Numbered from the stretch's first letter, positions 9,757 through 18,742 are shown. The stretch: DNA of 64,000 nt from Saprospirales bacterium (GCA_016719895.1 JADJYG010000004.1:368608-432607); one strand, 5' to 3'. Numbers and translations are program-made. The notes: generated by a model from the letters alone, not told the origin.

Positions 9757-11097
9757 TCAATGCCCACCGCCGCCGAAGGACGCCCTTGATTGGGTGTTTT
9801 TAGAAATTTTGACAAATAATACGGCGATGGCTGCGCAGACGAGCAAGGCTCCGGCCAGCCGGATCACATTTTCCGGGTTACCACCCAACCAGGAAGTATA
9901 GTACAGGGGCAAGGTGAATATCTGGATCATCATCGGAATAACGATGAACATGTTGAAAATACCCATATACACGCCGGTCCGCTCGGGCGGAATGCACCCG
10001 GCCAACATGATATACGGGTTGCCCATCATACTTGCCCAAGCCAGTCCGATGCCAACCATCGGGATAAATAACATCGCTTCGGAGCGGATAGACGGGATAT
10101 ACATCATGCCAATGCCGGCCAGCGTCAGACAAATGCTGTGCACCACCTTGGGCCCCAATTTGCGGGTAAACGGCACCAGGGCAAAGGCCCCGACAAAAGC
10201 GATAAAATTATAAAAGCCGCCGACCTTTCCATTGATCAGGCTGGCGTCCCGGAAACCGGCGCTCGACTGTCCGGTTGTTTGAAAAAAGGTAGTTGAAATA
10301 GACAATACGATGTATTGCCAGTAGCAGAACATTGCATACCACTGAAAGAGCTTGACCAGTGCCAACTGCTTCATCGTCAAAGGCATATCCCGGATGGCGT
10401 CGGCTATTTCCCCAAGGGTGCTTTGCCAGCCCTTCGGCAAGCGGCGCAAGCGCTCCGCCTCCGCTTCCGGCAAGGGGTCCTCTTTGGTCGTTTTCACGGT
10501 CCACAAAATGGAAGATATGGAAAAAAAAGCGCCAATAATAAATGCTGCAACGGTGATATACGGTATATTTTTCGCGTTAACGGCGTCTTTGTTCATGCCT
10601 AACCAAACCAATATCGCCGGAGTGAGGTAGGAAAGCGTTTGCCCCAGTCCGGTAAACGCACTTTGCGTTAAAAAGCCGATCGAATGCTGTTTTTCGTCGA
10701 GCTTATCGCTGACAAATGCCCGGTAAGGCTCCATGGTAATGTTGTTTGCCGCATCCAAAATCCATAACAGGCCCGCTGCCATCCACAACGCGCGGCTAAA
10801 GGGCATAAACAGCAGGCTCACACTGCAAAAGACGGCGCCGATTAAAAAATAGGGCGTCCGGCGCCCGAGTTTACTGCTGGTCCGGTCGCTCATGGCGCCG
10901 ATAATCGGTTGAACGATCAAGCCGGTCATTGGGCCGGCCAGCCACAAATAAGGCAAACTCGCTTCATCGGCGCCCAAATATTTGTATATCGGGCTCATGT
11001 TGCTCTGCTGCAAGCCAAAGCTGTACTGAATTCCAAAAAAACCAAAATTCATGTTGATAATTTGCCAAAAACTCAAGCTCGGTTTCGCGTTTGCCAT
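9757..11097 (-). CDS. MFS sugar transporter, SLC45-like
   Basis: The protein has 446 residues with about twelve hydrophobic segments. Family-typical motifs are the N-terminal NFGFFGIQYSFGLQQ.N, the loop DRTSSKLGRRTPY after TM2/3, and the TM4/5 stretch NNITMEPYRAFVSDKL. These match the bacterial branch related to SLC45/plant sucrose carriers, which move sucrose or maltose across the inner membrane with protons. Its position immediately upstream of the amylosucrase gene, on the same strand with a ~50-base gap, supports sucrose as the substrate; that is inference from context. A His/Gly-rich end (FGGGGH) is unremarkable. Confidence 0.83.
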   Translation of the reverse strand: MANAKPSLSFWQIINMNFGFFGIQYSFGLQQSNMSPIYKYLGADEASLPYLWLAGPMTGLIVQPIIGAMSDRTSSKLGRRTPYFLIGAVFCSVSLLFMPFSRALWMAAGLLWILDAANNITMEPYRAFVSDKLDEKQHSIGFLTQSAFTGLGQTLSYLTPAILVWLGMNKDAVNAKNIPYITVAAFIIGAFFSISSILWTVKTTKEDPLPEAEAERLRRLPKGWQSTLGEIADAIRDMPLTMKQLALVKLFQWYAMFCYWQYIVLSISTTFFQTTGQSSAGFRDASLINGKVGGFYNFIAFVGAFALVPFTRKLGPKVVHSICLTLAGIGMMYIPSIRSEAMLFIPMVGIGLAWASMMGNPYIMLAGCIPPERTGVYMGIFNMFIVIPMMIQIFTLPLYYTSWLGGNPENVIRLAGALLVCAAIAVLFVKISKNTQSRASFGGGGH

Positions 11098-11467
11098 GTG
11101 GGAGAATCCGTTAAAAATAATGAATATCCTGCCGCTCGTGCGACAAGCATTGTGGTGGGAAGGAATAGTGGTTGAGGCAAACGTACTATAAAAGAATCAA
11201 ATGGCAAACGGGGCTAAGGAGAGCAAGGACCGATTTTTTGTTTGTTATAATTCAAAAGAAAAGAAAATTTTGGCGGAGTAAAAGAAAATAATTTTTTGTT
11301 TCAAAGTATTGCCTGGCACAGGAATAATCCCTATTTTTGCCCTACGGTCAAAGCCTCATAAAGGCTTGATTTATAATACTAAATTCCTTTGGGGTTCTTT
11401 AAATTGTAAAACAAATAATTTTCCCCGGTAAGAGTAGCAGGTTCCGTATAAACACGCGCTATTTTTT
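11098..11467. other. AT-rich divergent intergenic region
   Basis: About 370 bases lie between the transporter start and the 11468 gene. It contains a good rightward promoter at 11309-11339 and, just downstream, a small hairpin (AAGCCT...AGGCTT, about 11349-11370) that would lie in the 5' leader. No open frame of interest and no RNA family was recognised. Confidence 0.45.
11309..11339 (+). promoter_or_regulatory. Bacteroidota-type promoter
   Basis: A TTG at 11309-11311 is followed after 20 bases by TATTTTTG at 11332-11339. This matches the -33 TTG / -7 TAnnTTTG pattern of the primary sigma factor in this phylum. It would give a leader of about 120 bases for the gene at 11468. Confidence 0.6.
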
Positions 11468-12175
11468 ATGAAAAAACAACCTGGCCATCGCAAACACAAC
11501 GTCTCCGATCCGGAGCTGTACGTCAACTGCATGCAAGCGATCCGGCAAGCCCATCGCGATATCGATTATTTCACGCAGTATGGCTACGGCGTTGAACGTT
11601 TGAAATCTTTCAAGCTCCTGTGCGACCAGTTTCACAACCTGCCGGACGATGACGAAATGGTGGGCGATCAAATGATTTGCACGGAAAAGAAAAATCAGGC
11701 GGCAGACAAGGTTCGGACGGCTATTCGCTCCCTCATGACGCGTGTAGCCATGAAATATCACGATAAAACGGGCCGCTACCGCAAATTCGGCACCGCCAAA
11801 CTGGGCGACATGAGCGACCCCCAGTTGCTGTTCTGCGGCCGCCGGGTCGCCCGGGTCGCCCGGGCGCAAATCGATTTCCTGGCCGAAACAGGAATCAATG
11901 AAACGATCATTCAACGGGTGTTAAATGCCTGCACGGAATTTGAAAACGCCCTGAATATCCAGCAGGATAAACTCCACGACCGCGATATAGCCGTGGAACG
12001 TCGCGTTGACCAGGGCAATAAAATTTACGATGAACTTGTGGTGGTATGCGATATCGGCAAAGATATATGGGCCGAACGCGACCGGGTCAAATACGACCAA
12101 TATTGCTTGTATGAAAGCAATGCCGACCAAAAACGCGCGCGAAAAGTCCGGTTGGCGGCAGAGGGCGAACGGTAA
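11468..12175 (+). CDS. Conserved hypothetical protein, helical and charged
   Basis: I do not recognise this 235-residue protein. It is highly charged, rich in Asp/Arg/Lys/Gln, with no signal peptide or membrane segment and with predicted long helices throughout, so it is likely cytoplasmic. The start at ATG 11468 is supported by the Lys-rich N-terminus (MKKQPGHRKHN), by coding bias from that point, and by the upstream promoter. Internal DNA shows a small tandem GGGTCGCCC duplication near 11845. It has its own promoter and is convergent with the phosphoribosyltransferase gene five bases downstream. Confidence 0.6.
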   Translation: MKKQPGHRKHNVSDPELYVNCMQAIRQAHRDIDYFTQYGYGVERLKSFKLLCDQFHNLPDDDEMVGDQMICTEKKNQAADKVRTAIRSLMTRVAMKYHDKTGRYRKFGTAKLGDMSDPQLLFCGRRVARVARAQIDFLAETGINETIIQRVLNACTEFENALNIQQDKLHDRDIAVERRVDQGNKIYDELVVVCDIGKDIWAERDRVKYDQYCLYESNADQKRARKVRLAAEGER

Positions 12176-12180
12176 CGCCC

Positions 12181-12681
12181 CTAACGGAGATAAACAGCCA
12201 TTTCGCTGCCGGCGTGGATTTTTACGTCGATGTCATCCCGCATAGTCGTATACAGCGACAAGCCGACATAATCGGCCTTGATTGGAAAAGACTTGTGTTT
12301 TCGGTCCACCAATACCGCTACTTCCACCTGTTTGGGCAGGATCGCCAGCAAGGGCTGGATGGCATAAAAGATCGTGCGGCCGGTATTGGCAACGTCATCC
12401 ACGATAATAATCGGACGATTGCGCAAACGCTCCGGCGGCATCTCAATGTTCGGTGGGTATTCCAGCGGATTTGCCGGATTCAAGCGGATCCGGGTGAGAA
12501 TAATCTTCATATCCCCTGGGGCCAACGGCAAGAGTTCCTTCAGCAATAACTGGGCAAACTCCACACCATTATTGTTCAATCCGGCCAGTATGATTTTCGG
12601 CTCGCCAAAATGCCGCTCCAATATTTCAATGGCCAGGCGCTTGATCTTTTGATGGATCTGCCGGTCGTCCAGTATCTTCAT
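12181..12681 (-). CDS. PyrR-like phosphoribosyltransferase
   Basis: The protein has 166 residues from the ATG at 12681 (MKILDDRQIHQKI); an in-frame ATG at 12750 would add 23 residues of low-complexity sequence. The PRPP-binding signature IIIVDDVANTGRTIFYAI corresponds to the PRTase type I motif, and LVDRKHKSFPIKADYVGL matches the PyrR-type ending. PyrR proteins convert uracil to UMP and, in some bacteria, control pyr mRNA attenuation. No pyr operon leader is visible next to it, so an enzymatic role is more likely. It lies between convergent and divergent neighbours and appears monocistronic. Confidence 0.82.
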   Translation of the reverse strand: MKILDDRQIHQKIKRLAIEILERHFGEPKIILAGLNNNGVEFAQLLLKELLPLAPGDMKIILTRIRLNPANPLEYPPNIEMPPERLRNRPIIIVDDVANTGRTIFYAIQPLLAILPKQVEVAVLVDRKHKSFPIKADYVGLSLYTTMRDDIDVKIHAGSEMAVYLR

Positions 12682-12864
12682 AGGTATGATATTTTCGATC
12701 GCGTTTGGATTCGCTGGAACACTTGCCTGTCCCAAAGAATTGGTTTTCAATTTATTAAATCAAGGTATCGGGGTTGTCGCCCGGGCCTTCGCCGAAAAGA
12801 GGCCCCGGACAAGTGCAAAAATCCATCGTTATCGCTGTACTTTTCGCCGGTAAAAGAATTTTTT

Positions 12865-14178
12865 ATGCTGCAATCGATACTTTTTGTCGTCGTCCTCGGC
12901 ATCAGCGGCTGGTTTGCCTACCGCGGATACGGCAGGGTTTGGAAAAATATCCGGCTGGGAAAAGCCGAAAAGATCGGCGGCAATCCTGCCGGGCGCTGGG
13001 GGAATGTATTGCGGATAGCCTTCGGGCAGCGGAAGATGTTTAATAATATGCTGCCCGCGGTGCTCCATTTTTTTATTTACGCAGCCTTCCTGATCACCCA
13101 AATTGAATTGATCGAGATCCTGGCGGACGGCCTGACCGGCAGCCACCGGCGTTTTGCTCCGTACCTCGGCAGCTTTTACACGTTTGTCATCAGCTTCATC
13201 GAATTGCTTTCCGTTTTGGCCCTGGTAGCCACCCTGGTGTTTCTAGCCCGCCGCAACCTGCTGCGAGTGCCCCGCTTTCACAAACCGGAATTAAAAGGCT
13301 GGCCGTTTCGCGATGCAAATTTTATCCTGCTGGGCGAAATCATCCTCATCGCCGGTATCTTTTGCATGAACGGCGGAGACAAGGTACTGCAATCGCGCGG
13401 AATCGAACACTACCGCCTTACCGGCGATTTTGCTATCAGCGCCTGGCTCGGACCGACGCTGTTCGGGAACCTTGCCGACAGCACGGTGCTGGCATTGGAA
13501 CGCTTCGGATGGTGGTTGCATATACTGACAGTATTCGGATTTTTTTGCTACCTGCCCTATTCCAAACACCTGCATATTTTGCTGGCCTTTCCCAATACCT
13601 GGTACGCCCGCATTTCGCCCAAAGGTAAAATGACCAATATGCCGGAAGTACAAAAGGAAGTCCGGATCATGTTGGGTATCGAACAACCGGATGCCAATCC
13701 TTCGGCAGATCTGCCCGAATTTGGCGCTAATGACGTGTTTTCCCTGAGCTGGTACAACCTTTTGCAAGCCTATTCCTGCACCGAATGCGGGCGCTGTACC
13801 GCCGCATGCCCGGCCAACCTGACCGGAAAAAAACTCTCCCCCAGGAAAATCATGATGGACGTGCGCGACCGCGCGGAAGAAGTAGGCCGCCAGATTCAAA
13901 ACGGCGCATACGCCCTGGAAAATTATACCGACGGCAAAAGCCTGTTCGATTACATCGCTCCGGAGGAACTGCACGCGTGTACTACCTGCAACGCCTGCGT
14001 GGAAGCTTGCCCCGTGCTGATTAATCCCCTCGATATCATCCTGCAATTGCGCCGCCATGAAATCCTGACGCAATCCGCCGGGCCAAGCGACTGGTTGCCG
14101 ATGTTCAATTCCATCGAAAACAACGGCGCAGCCTGGGCCATGCAGGAAGAACGGGACGCCTGGAGAAACGCCGAATAA
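12865..14178 (+). CDS. Membrane-anchored (Fe-S) electron-transfer protein with cytochrome-b-like N-terminus
   Basis: The protein has 437 residues from the ATG at 12865; the open frame runs further upstream, but antisense to the preceding gene. The N-terminal ~270 residues have five or six hydrophobic helices with conserved His, such as VLHFFIYAAFLITQ, resembling the NarI-like heme-b domain. The C-terminal part has two 4Fe-4S motifs, CTECGRCTAACP and CTTCNACVEACP. This is the first half of the HdrDE/GlpC/EMO type of quinone-linked oxidoreductase; the cysteine-rich half is the next gene. Proteins of this type pass electrons between soluble donors, for example electron-transfer flavoprotein, and menaquinone. 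The donor here is inferred, not shown. Confidence 0.75.
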   Translation: MLQSILFVVVLGISGWFAYRGYGRVWKNIRLGKAEKIGGNPAGRWGNVLRIAFGQRKMFNNMLPAVLHFFIYAAFLITQIELIEILADGLTGSHRRFAPYLGSFYTFVISFIELLSVLALVATLVFLARRNLLRVPRFHKPELKGWPFRDANFILLGEIILIAGIFCMNGGDKVLQSRGIEHYRLTGDFAISAWLGPTLFGNLADSTVLALERFGWWLHILTVFGFFCYLPYSKHLHILLAFPNTWYARISPKGKMTNMPEVQKEVRIMLGIEQPDANPSADLPEFGANDVFSLSWYNLLQAYSCTECGRCTAACPANLTGKKLSPRKIMMDVRDRAEEVGRQIQNGAYALENYTDGKSLFDYIAPEELHACTTCNACVEACPVLINPLDIILQLRRHEILTQSAGPSDWLPMFNSIENNGAAWAMQEERDAWRNAE

Positions 14179-14198
14179 CCCAAATTAAATACCGTATT

Positions 14199-14981
14199 AT
14201 GCTTGTAAAAACATTCGCCGAATATCTGGATGAAGGCCGGTCGCCGGAAATCCTGTTCTGGGTCGGCTGTGCGGGCTCCTTCGACGCGCGTGCGCAAAAA
14301 GTTACCAAAGCCGTCTGTGAAATCCTGCACCATGCCGGCGTGACATTCGCCATTTTAGGAAAGGAGGAGCGGTGTACCGGCGATCCGGCCCGGCGTGCAG
14401 GGAATGAATTCCTGTTCCAAATGACGGCTATGATGAATATCGAAACGCTGAATAGGTATGGCGTGCAAAAAATCGTGACAGCCTGTCCACACTGTTTCAA
14501 CGTGTTGAAAAACGAATATCCGGAACTCGGCGGCCACTATGATGTTATACACCACACGCAATTAATCAACGAACTGATCCGGGACGGCCGGCTCAAAATG
14601 AAGGAAAGCGGCGATTTTACGGGCAAGCGGATCACCTACCACGATTCCTGCTACCTCGGCCGCGCGAACGGCGTCTACGCCGCGCCGCGCGCACTGCTTG
14701 AAGCCCTGGATGCTGATCTGGTGGAGATGAAACGCGCACGCGCCAACGGCCTTTGTTGCGGCGCCGGTGGCGCCCAAATGTGGAAAGAAGATGAGCCGGG
14801 CGAAAAACGGATCAATATCGAACGGGTGGAAGAGGCTCTTAGCACCGGCGCCGCCGCCATTGCCGCGAACTGCCCCTTCTGCATCACCATGTTGCAGGAT
14901 GGTTTGAAAGCGAAAGAACAGAACGAAAAAATTCCCGTATACGACCTTTCCGAATTGATCCTGAACAATTTGTATAAATAA
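14199..14981 (+). CDS. CCG-domain (Fe-S) binding subunit, HdrB/GlpC-like
   Basis: The protein has 260 residues with two cysteine-rich domains: an N-terminal WVGCAGSFDARA, then TACPHCFNVLKNEYPE, and a C-terminal set with YHDSCYLGR, GLCCGAGGAQMW and ANCPFCITML. These are the CX(n)CCG-type motifs of HdrB/GlpC that bind a non-cubane Fe-S centre. It starts 20 bases after the membrane Fe-S gene and is clearly its partner; in other phyla the two halves are fused in one polypeptide. The complex probably sits on the cytoplasmic face of the inner membrane and feeds electrons to or from menaquinone. Confidence 0.82.
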   Translation: MLVKTFAEYLDEGRSPEILFWVGCAGSFDARAQKVTKAVCEILHHAGVTFAILGKEERCTGDPARRAGNEFLFQMTAMMNIETLNRYGVQKIVTACPHCFNVLKNEYPELGGHYDVIHHTQLINELIRDGRLKMKESGDFTGKRITYHDSCYLGRANGVYAAPRALLEALDADLVEMKRARANGLCCGAGGAQMWKEDEPGEKRINIERVEEALSTGAAAIAANCPFCITMLQDGLKAKEQNEKIPVYDLSELILNNLYK

Positions 14982-15003
14982 TAGGTTGAAGCCAACAGGA
15001 CGT

Positions 15004-15522
15004 ATGGATACCCAAACGAAATTAACGACATTAAGGCCAGCACTGGCCGCTGTGGATGGTTTTGCGCCGGATTCCAGGGTCTGGATATACCTGGCCGACC
15101 GTCCATTGTCAGACCAGGAAGCTGCCGGCGCACAGGAGTCGCTCAATACATTTGTCCGGCAATGGACCGCCCACAACCAGGCCCTGAAGGCCGCTGCGGA
15201 AGTGTTTCAACGCCAGTTTATCCTTCTGATGGTTGATGATACGCAAGCAGGTGCCAGCGGCTGCTCCATCGATAAATCGGTGCATTTTTTGGAACAACTG
15301 GGGCTGCGCCTGGGCGTCGATTTTTTCGAACGCATGCGTTTTGCCTGGGTTAAAGAAAATACGCTGCAATTTGCAAGCCGGGACGATCTCCACCGGCAGG
15401 TACGCGCCAAAGAGATTGCCGACGATACATTGATGATCAACACCATGGTGCAAAACAAACGGGAACTGGCCGAAAACTGGCTCATGCCTTTCGCCCGGAG
15501 CTGGCACCGCCGCCTGCTCTAA
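15004..15522 (+). CDS. Conserved hypothetical protein in the Fe-S operon
   Basis: This 172-residue protein from the ATG at 15004 has no signal peptide or membrane segment. I recognise the type as a Bacteroidota protein conserved next to these Fe-S genes. It has no Walker motifs, so any ATPase label would be wrong. A central FQRQFILLMVDD strand and the CSIDKSVHFLEQLG helix, with a single Cys, are the most distinctive parts. It follows the CCG subunit by ~20 bases and precedes the EAD-protease gene by 10 bases, so all four genes could be cotranscribed. Function unknown. Confidence 0.65.
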   Translation: MDTQTKLTTLRPALAAVDGFAPDSRVWIYLADRPLSDQEAAGAQESLNTFVRQWTAHNQALKAAAEVFQRQFILLMVDDTQAGASGCSIDKSVHFLEQLGLRLGVDFFERMRFAWVKENTLQFASRDDLHRQVRAKEIADDTLMINTMVQNKRELAENWLMPFARSWHRRLL

Positions 15523-15532
15523 ATTCTTACGT

Positions 15533-17074
15533 ATGCAAAACGCCCAAGTCATCTATTTGAATACCATCGAGGGGCTGCTCGAAGAAAACGAGCTGGACAA
15601 AGCCCTCGAAGCGCTGCTGGACCTCGATAAGCAAACCAGGTCTGGTTTGCGCCAGGATGTGATCATGCAATCGGGAAATTACAAGGAAGCCAGCAAGATG
15701 TTTCAACGGGGGATGATCAGCTTTGAAGAATTCTCCCGTATCTCCGCCCGCACGCGTTTCGGACTGTTGGAATTGATGAAAGACCTGCCCAAACGGGTGC
15801 AGCGCGACGCCCAAATCCGCAACCTGAATACATTCCAGTTTCAAGTGCCAGATGAAGCCCGCCTGGAAAAGATCATCGGCCCCCAAAACAACCTGCTCCG
15901 CATCAACTGGCTGGAAAAAGCCTTGCAGGCCTCGCGGGCAGTTTGCCGCGTGGTATGCGCCGACGGCGAATTGGGCACCGGATTTCTGACCAAGGATGGC
16001 TATATTTTTACCAATAACCACGTTATCCCCTCGGCTGAAGTGGCCCGGGACGCCCGCGTTGAATTCAATTATGAACTGGACAGTGCCGGTCGTACCAAAT
16101 CCCGCACTGCCTATACCCTCGACTCAGGCGATTTTATAACAAGCCCGCCCGACCAACTGGATTTTACCCGGGTACGGGTAGCCGACAATCCGGGCAATCC
16201 CTTGAGCCAATGGGGATTTGTCGAATTTGACCCTGGCGCTGTTCCCACCATTGGAGAAGCCGTAACGATTATTCAGCACCCGCAGGGGGAAGACAAACAA
16301 ATTGCGCTCAACGCCAACGAAGTCTTGAGCGTGTGGAATCAACACGTATACTACACGACCGATACCGAGCCGGGTAGCAGCGGCTCCCCGGTATTCAATA
16401 AAGATTGGAAAGTGGTGGCGATTCACCATGCCGGCAAAACTGATGCAGAGGGCGGTCTGCCTGTCAACGCCCGCGGAGACCGCCGGGGTGCGAACCGGGG
16501 TGTGTTGGCGCAGCAAATTATTCAAATGCTCGGCACGGCAGGCCAATCTTCCCCTGCCCAACAACAACCGGTGGCGCCGAAATCTTCAGGCAGCTCCGAA
16601 TCAGCCTCAGGCGCCGCTCCTTCCCCGGCGCCGGCAGCCGGTCCGGGAAAAGTCGTGCCAAAGTTTGTGGTAATATACGATGTACAGGATACGCCGCATT
16701 GCCAGGCGCTGAACCGGCACTTGTTTATATTAAAGACGACGAAAAAAATTGAAATTTACAATGTCCATGAGGGACATCTTGGTAAGGACTTTGAAAGAAT
16801 TGCCAGAGAGCAAGCCGCCACTGCAGATTTCATTCTAGTCTTGATCACCCCAAATTTATTTAACACAGAAACCTGGTTTAATCTGGTAATGGAGGGCATG
16901 GCCCAAGGCAAACGAATCATCCCGATCCACATCGAAAAACTCGACATCGAGGGCACCGGACTGGAAAAACTCCGGGCCCTGCCTACCATGAACCGTACCG
17001 TCTCGGATTTCCCGAATACGGATGCCGCATATTTGGATATCGTGGCGGAAATAAAAAAACTGCTTGCAAAATAG
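15533..17074 (+). CDS. EAD-trypsin-TIR-like multidomain conflict protein
   Basis: The protein has 513 residues and three modules. Residues 1-86 are an all-helical effector-associated domain: GLLEENELDKALEALL followed by QSGNYKEASKMFQRGMISFE and a final RTRFGLLELMKDLP, the layout of the Bacteroidota EAD11-type death-like domain. Residues ~130-335 are a trypsin-like protease with a recognisable triad: His163 in TNNHVI, Asp210 in QLDFTRV, Ser283 in PGSSGSPVF. A Ser/Pro/Ala-rich linker (337-375) leads to a TIR-like domain (376-513: KFVVIYDVQD, then ADFILVLITPNLF, ETWFNLVMEG, KRIIPIHIE). The TIR catalytic Glu is uncertain because the W-to-E spacing is unusual. EADs recruit such effectors to partners carrying the same EAD; none is visible here. 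Defence or programmed-death signalling is inference from family knowledge. Confidence 0.78.
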   Translation: MQNAQVIYLNTIEGLLEENELDKALEALLDLDKQTRSGLRQDVIMQSGNYKEASKMFQRGMISFEEFSRISARTRFGLLELMKDLPKRVQRDAQIRNLNTFQFQVPDEARLEKIIGPQNNLLRINWLEKALQASRAVCRVVCADGELGTGFLTKDGYIFTNNHVIPSAEVARDARVEFNYELDSAGRTKSRTAYTLDSGDFITSPPDQLDFTRVRVADNPGNPLSQWGFVEFDPGAVPTIGEAVTIIQHPQGEDKQIALNANEVLSVWNQHVYYTTDTEPGSSGSPVFNKDWKVVAIHHAGKTDAEGGLPVNARGDRRGANRGVLAQQIIQMLGTAGQSSPAQQQPVAPKSSGSSESASGAAPSPAPAAGPGKVVPKFVVIYDVQDTPHCQALNRHLFILKTTKKIEIYNVHEGHLGKDFERIAREQAATADFILVLITPNLFNTETWFNLVMEGMAQGKRIIPIHIEKLDIEGTGLEKLRALPTMNRTVSDFPNTDAAYLDIVAEIKKLLAK

Positions 17075-17078
17075 CGTC

Positions 17079-17561
17079 TTATCCGCCTTCCATCTTGCGT
17101 GCCTTCTCGAGTACCGTTTGCTCCAGGTTTTTTTTATAGGCAATCACGCGTTCGAGCAGGGCCGGATCGGAAGTCGCCAGGATCTGCGCAGCCAGAATAC
17201 CGGCATTGCGCGCAGCATTCAGGGCTACCGTTGCCACGGGCACTCCTTCCGGCATCTGGAGAATGGACAAAATACTATCCCAACCATCGATGGAATTGGA
17301 AGACCTGACGGGAACGCCGACTACCGGCAGGGGCGAAATAGCCGCTACCATGCCCGGCAAATGCGCCGCACCGCCAGCCCCTGCGATGACCACCCGGATA
17401 CCGCGCTCATGTGCCGTCCGGGCAAATTCAAACATGCGCTCTGGCGTTCGATGTGCCGAAACGATTGTCATTTCGTATTTGACCTGCAATTCGGTCAGAA
17501 TGTCGGCGGCCTTTTGCATGACCGGCAGGTCGGAGTCGGAACCCATTAGGATAGCAACCAT
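17079..17561 (-). CDS. purE: N5-carboxyaminoimidazole ribonucleotide mutase PurE
   Basis: The protein has 160 residues, class I PurE length. It begins MVAILMGSDSDLPVM with the SDSD substrate-binding motif, followed by SAHRTPERMFEFA, AGAGGAAHLPGMVA and PVVGVPVRSS, all diagnostic. PurE isomerises N5-CAIR to CAIR in de novo purine synthesis. It lies 20 bases downstream of purK on the same strand, giving the usual purK-purE operon. It is convergent with the EAD-protease gene, with only a few bases between the stops and no obvious terminator. Confidence 0.96.
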   Translation of the reverse strand: MVAILMGSDSDLPVMQKAADILTELQVKYEMTIVSAHRTPERMFEFARTAHERGIRVVIAGAGGAAHLPGMVAAISPLPVVGVPVRSSNSIDGWDSILSILQMPEGVPVATVALNAARNAGILAAQILATSDPALLERVIAYKKNLEQTVLEKARKMEGG

Positions 17562-17581
17562 GGCGTAATTTGAGTTTTCAG

Positions 17582-18742
17582 TTAAAACGTGTTTGCCGAA
17601 ACCACTTTCAAGGTCGCCCGCACCACATTGGCCTTGGCAATAGCCGCCTCAATGGTTGGCGCAGTGACGGTGACGTGGCCCATTTTCCGAAACGGTGACG
17701 TGCGGGCTTTCCCATACAGATGAACGTACACGCCTGGTATAGCCAGGCATTCCTCCACGCCCAGGTATTGTACCGGGCCGTTAAACCCCGGTTCGCCGAG
17801 CAAATTTACCATTACCGCCGGCGTCACTTGAACGGTCGAACCCAGGGGCAGGTTGCAGATTGCCCGCAAGTGCTGCTGATACTGGCTGGTGAAGGCGCTG
17901 TCGATGGTATGGTGGCCGCTGTTGTGCGGCCGGGGGGCCACTTCATTGACCAGCAGTTCGCCGCCTGTGGTCAAAAATAGTTCTACCGCCAAGAGCCCAC
18001 AAAGGTCAAATGCCCGGATCACGCGTTCCGCCAGGGCCTCTGCCTCCGCCGCTATCAGGGGTGAAACGCGCGCCGGACAGATGAGCAACTCAACCAAGTT
18101 TGCCTCGGGATGAAAATCCATTTCAACGGGCGGAAAAATCGCCACCTCATCGTTCGCATTACGGGCTACCATAACGGCCAGCTCGGCTTGAACATCTACC
18201 CGGGTTTCTGCCAGGCAGGCGCCCGGTAATATTTTCGAGTCCAGGTCCTCCACACTGCGCAGGATGGCCACTCCACGCCCGTCATATCCAGCTGTTCGAG
18301 CCTTTTGTACCAGGGGCAAACTCCAGTCGCCTTTCTGAATAGCCTCTTTCAGGGCCTTTTCATCCTGAAAAATTTCAAAAGGAGCCGTGGGTATGCCATG
18401 CTGGCGGTAAAACTCCTTTTGCCGGCCTTTGTCCTTGATAATTTCCAAAATGCAGGGCGCCGGGTGAACGGTTTTCCCCTGTTGCTCCAGGGTGTGCAGG
18501 GCATCTGTATTGACGTGTTCAATTTCGATCGTCAGCACATCCTTATCCTGGCCGAAGGCCAGTACGTCGTCGTAGTGGGTAAAGTTGCCGGCGGTAAACT
18601 CCGTACAATAGGGCCCGGCCGGAAAATCCGGCGACGCATCGAGCACCCCAATCTTAAAATCCCAATTTGCAGCTGCCAGGCATAACATTTTCCCGAGTTG
18701 GCCACCGCCAAGGATGCCGATTTTTTTCGTCGTGTCAAACAT
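17582..18742 (-). CDS. purK: N5-carboxyaminoimidazole ribonucleotide synthase PurK
   Basis: This 386-residue ATP-grasp enzyme has the N-terminal IGILGGGQLGKMLCLAA, central VQKARTAGYDGRGVAI with the Tyr-Asp-Gly-Lys/Arg-Gly ATP loop, and LLVNEVAPRPHNSGHHTID with the metal ligands and HNSGH motif. It carboxylates AIR with bicarbonate and ATP, feeding PurE. The start at 18742 lies just downstream of a TAACTTTA box on the minus strand, so its mRNA may be nearly leaderless. It is the first gene of the purK-purE unit. Confidence 0.95.
   Translation of the reverse strand: MFDTTKKIGILGGGQLGKMLCLAAANWDFKIGVLDASPDFPAGPYCTEFTAGNFTHYDDVLAFGQDKDVLTIEIEHVNTDALHTLEQQGKTVHPAPCILEIIKDKGRQKEFYRQHGIPTAPFEIFQDEKALKEAIQKGDWSLPLVQKARTAGYDGRGVAILRSVEDLDSKILPGACLAETRVDVQAELAVMVARNANDEVAIFPPVEMDFHPEANLVELLICPARVSPLIAAEAEALAERVIRAFDLCGLLAVELFLTTGGELLVNEVAPRPHNSGHHTIDSAFTSQYQQHLRAICNLPLGSTVQVTPAVMVNLLGEPGFNGPVQYLGVEECLAIPGVYVHLYGKARTSPFRKMGHVTVTAPTIEAAIAKANVVRATLKVVSANTF

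Noticed and set aside
13291..14073. 260-codon minus frame opposite the membrane Fe-S gene
   Set aside because: Antisense shadow of a gene with two clear 4Fe-4S motifs; the translation has no recognisable features.
15004..15522. ABC-transporter ATPase label for the 172-residue protein
   Set aside because: No Walker A/B or signature motif is present.
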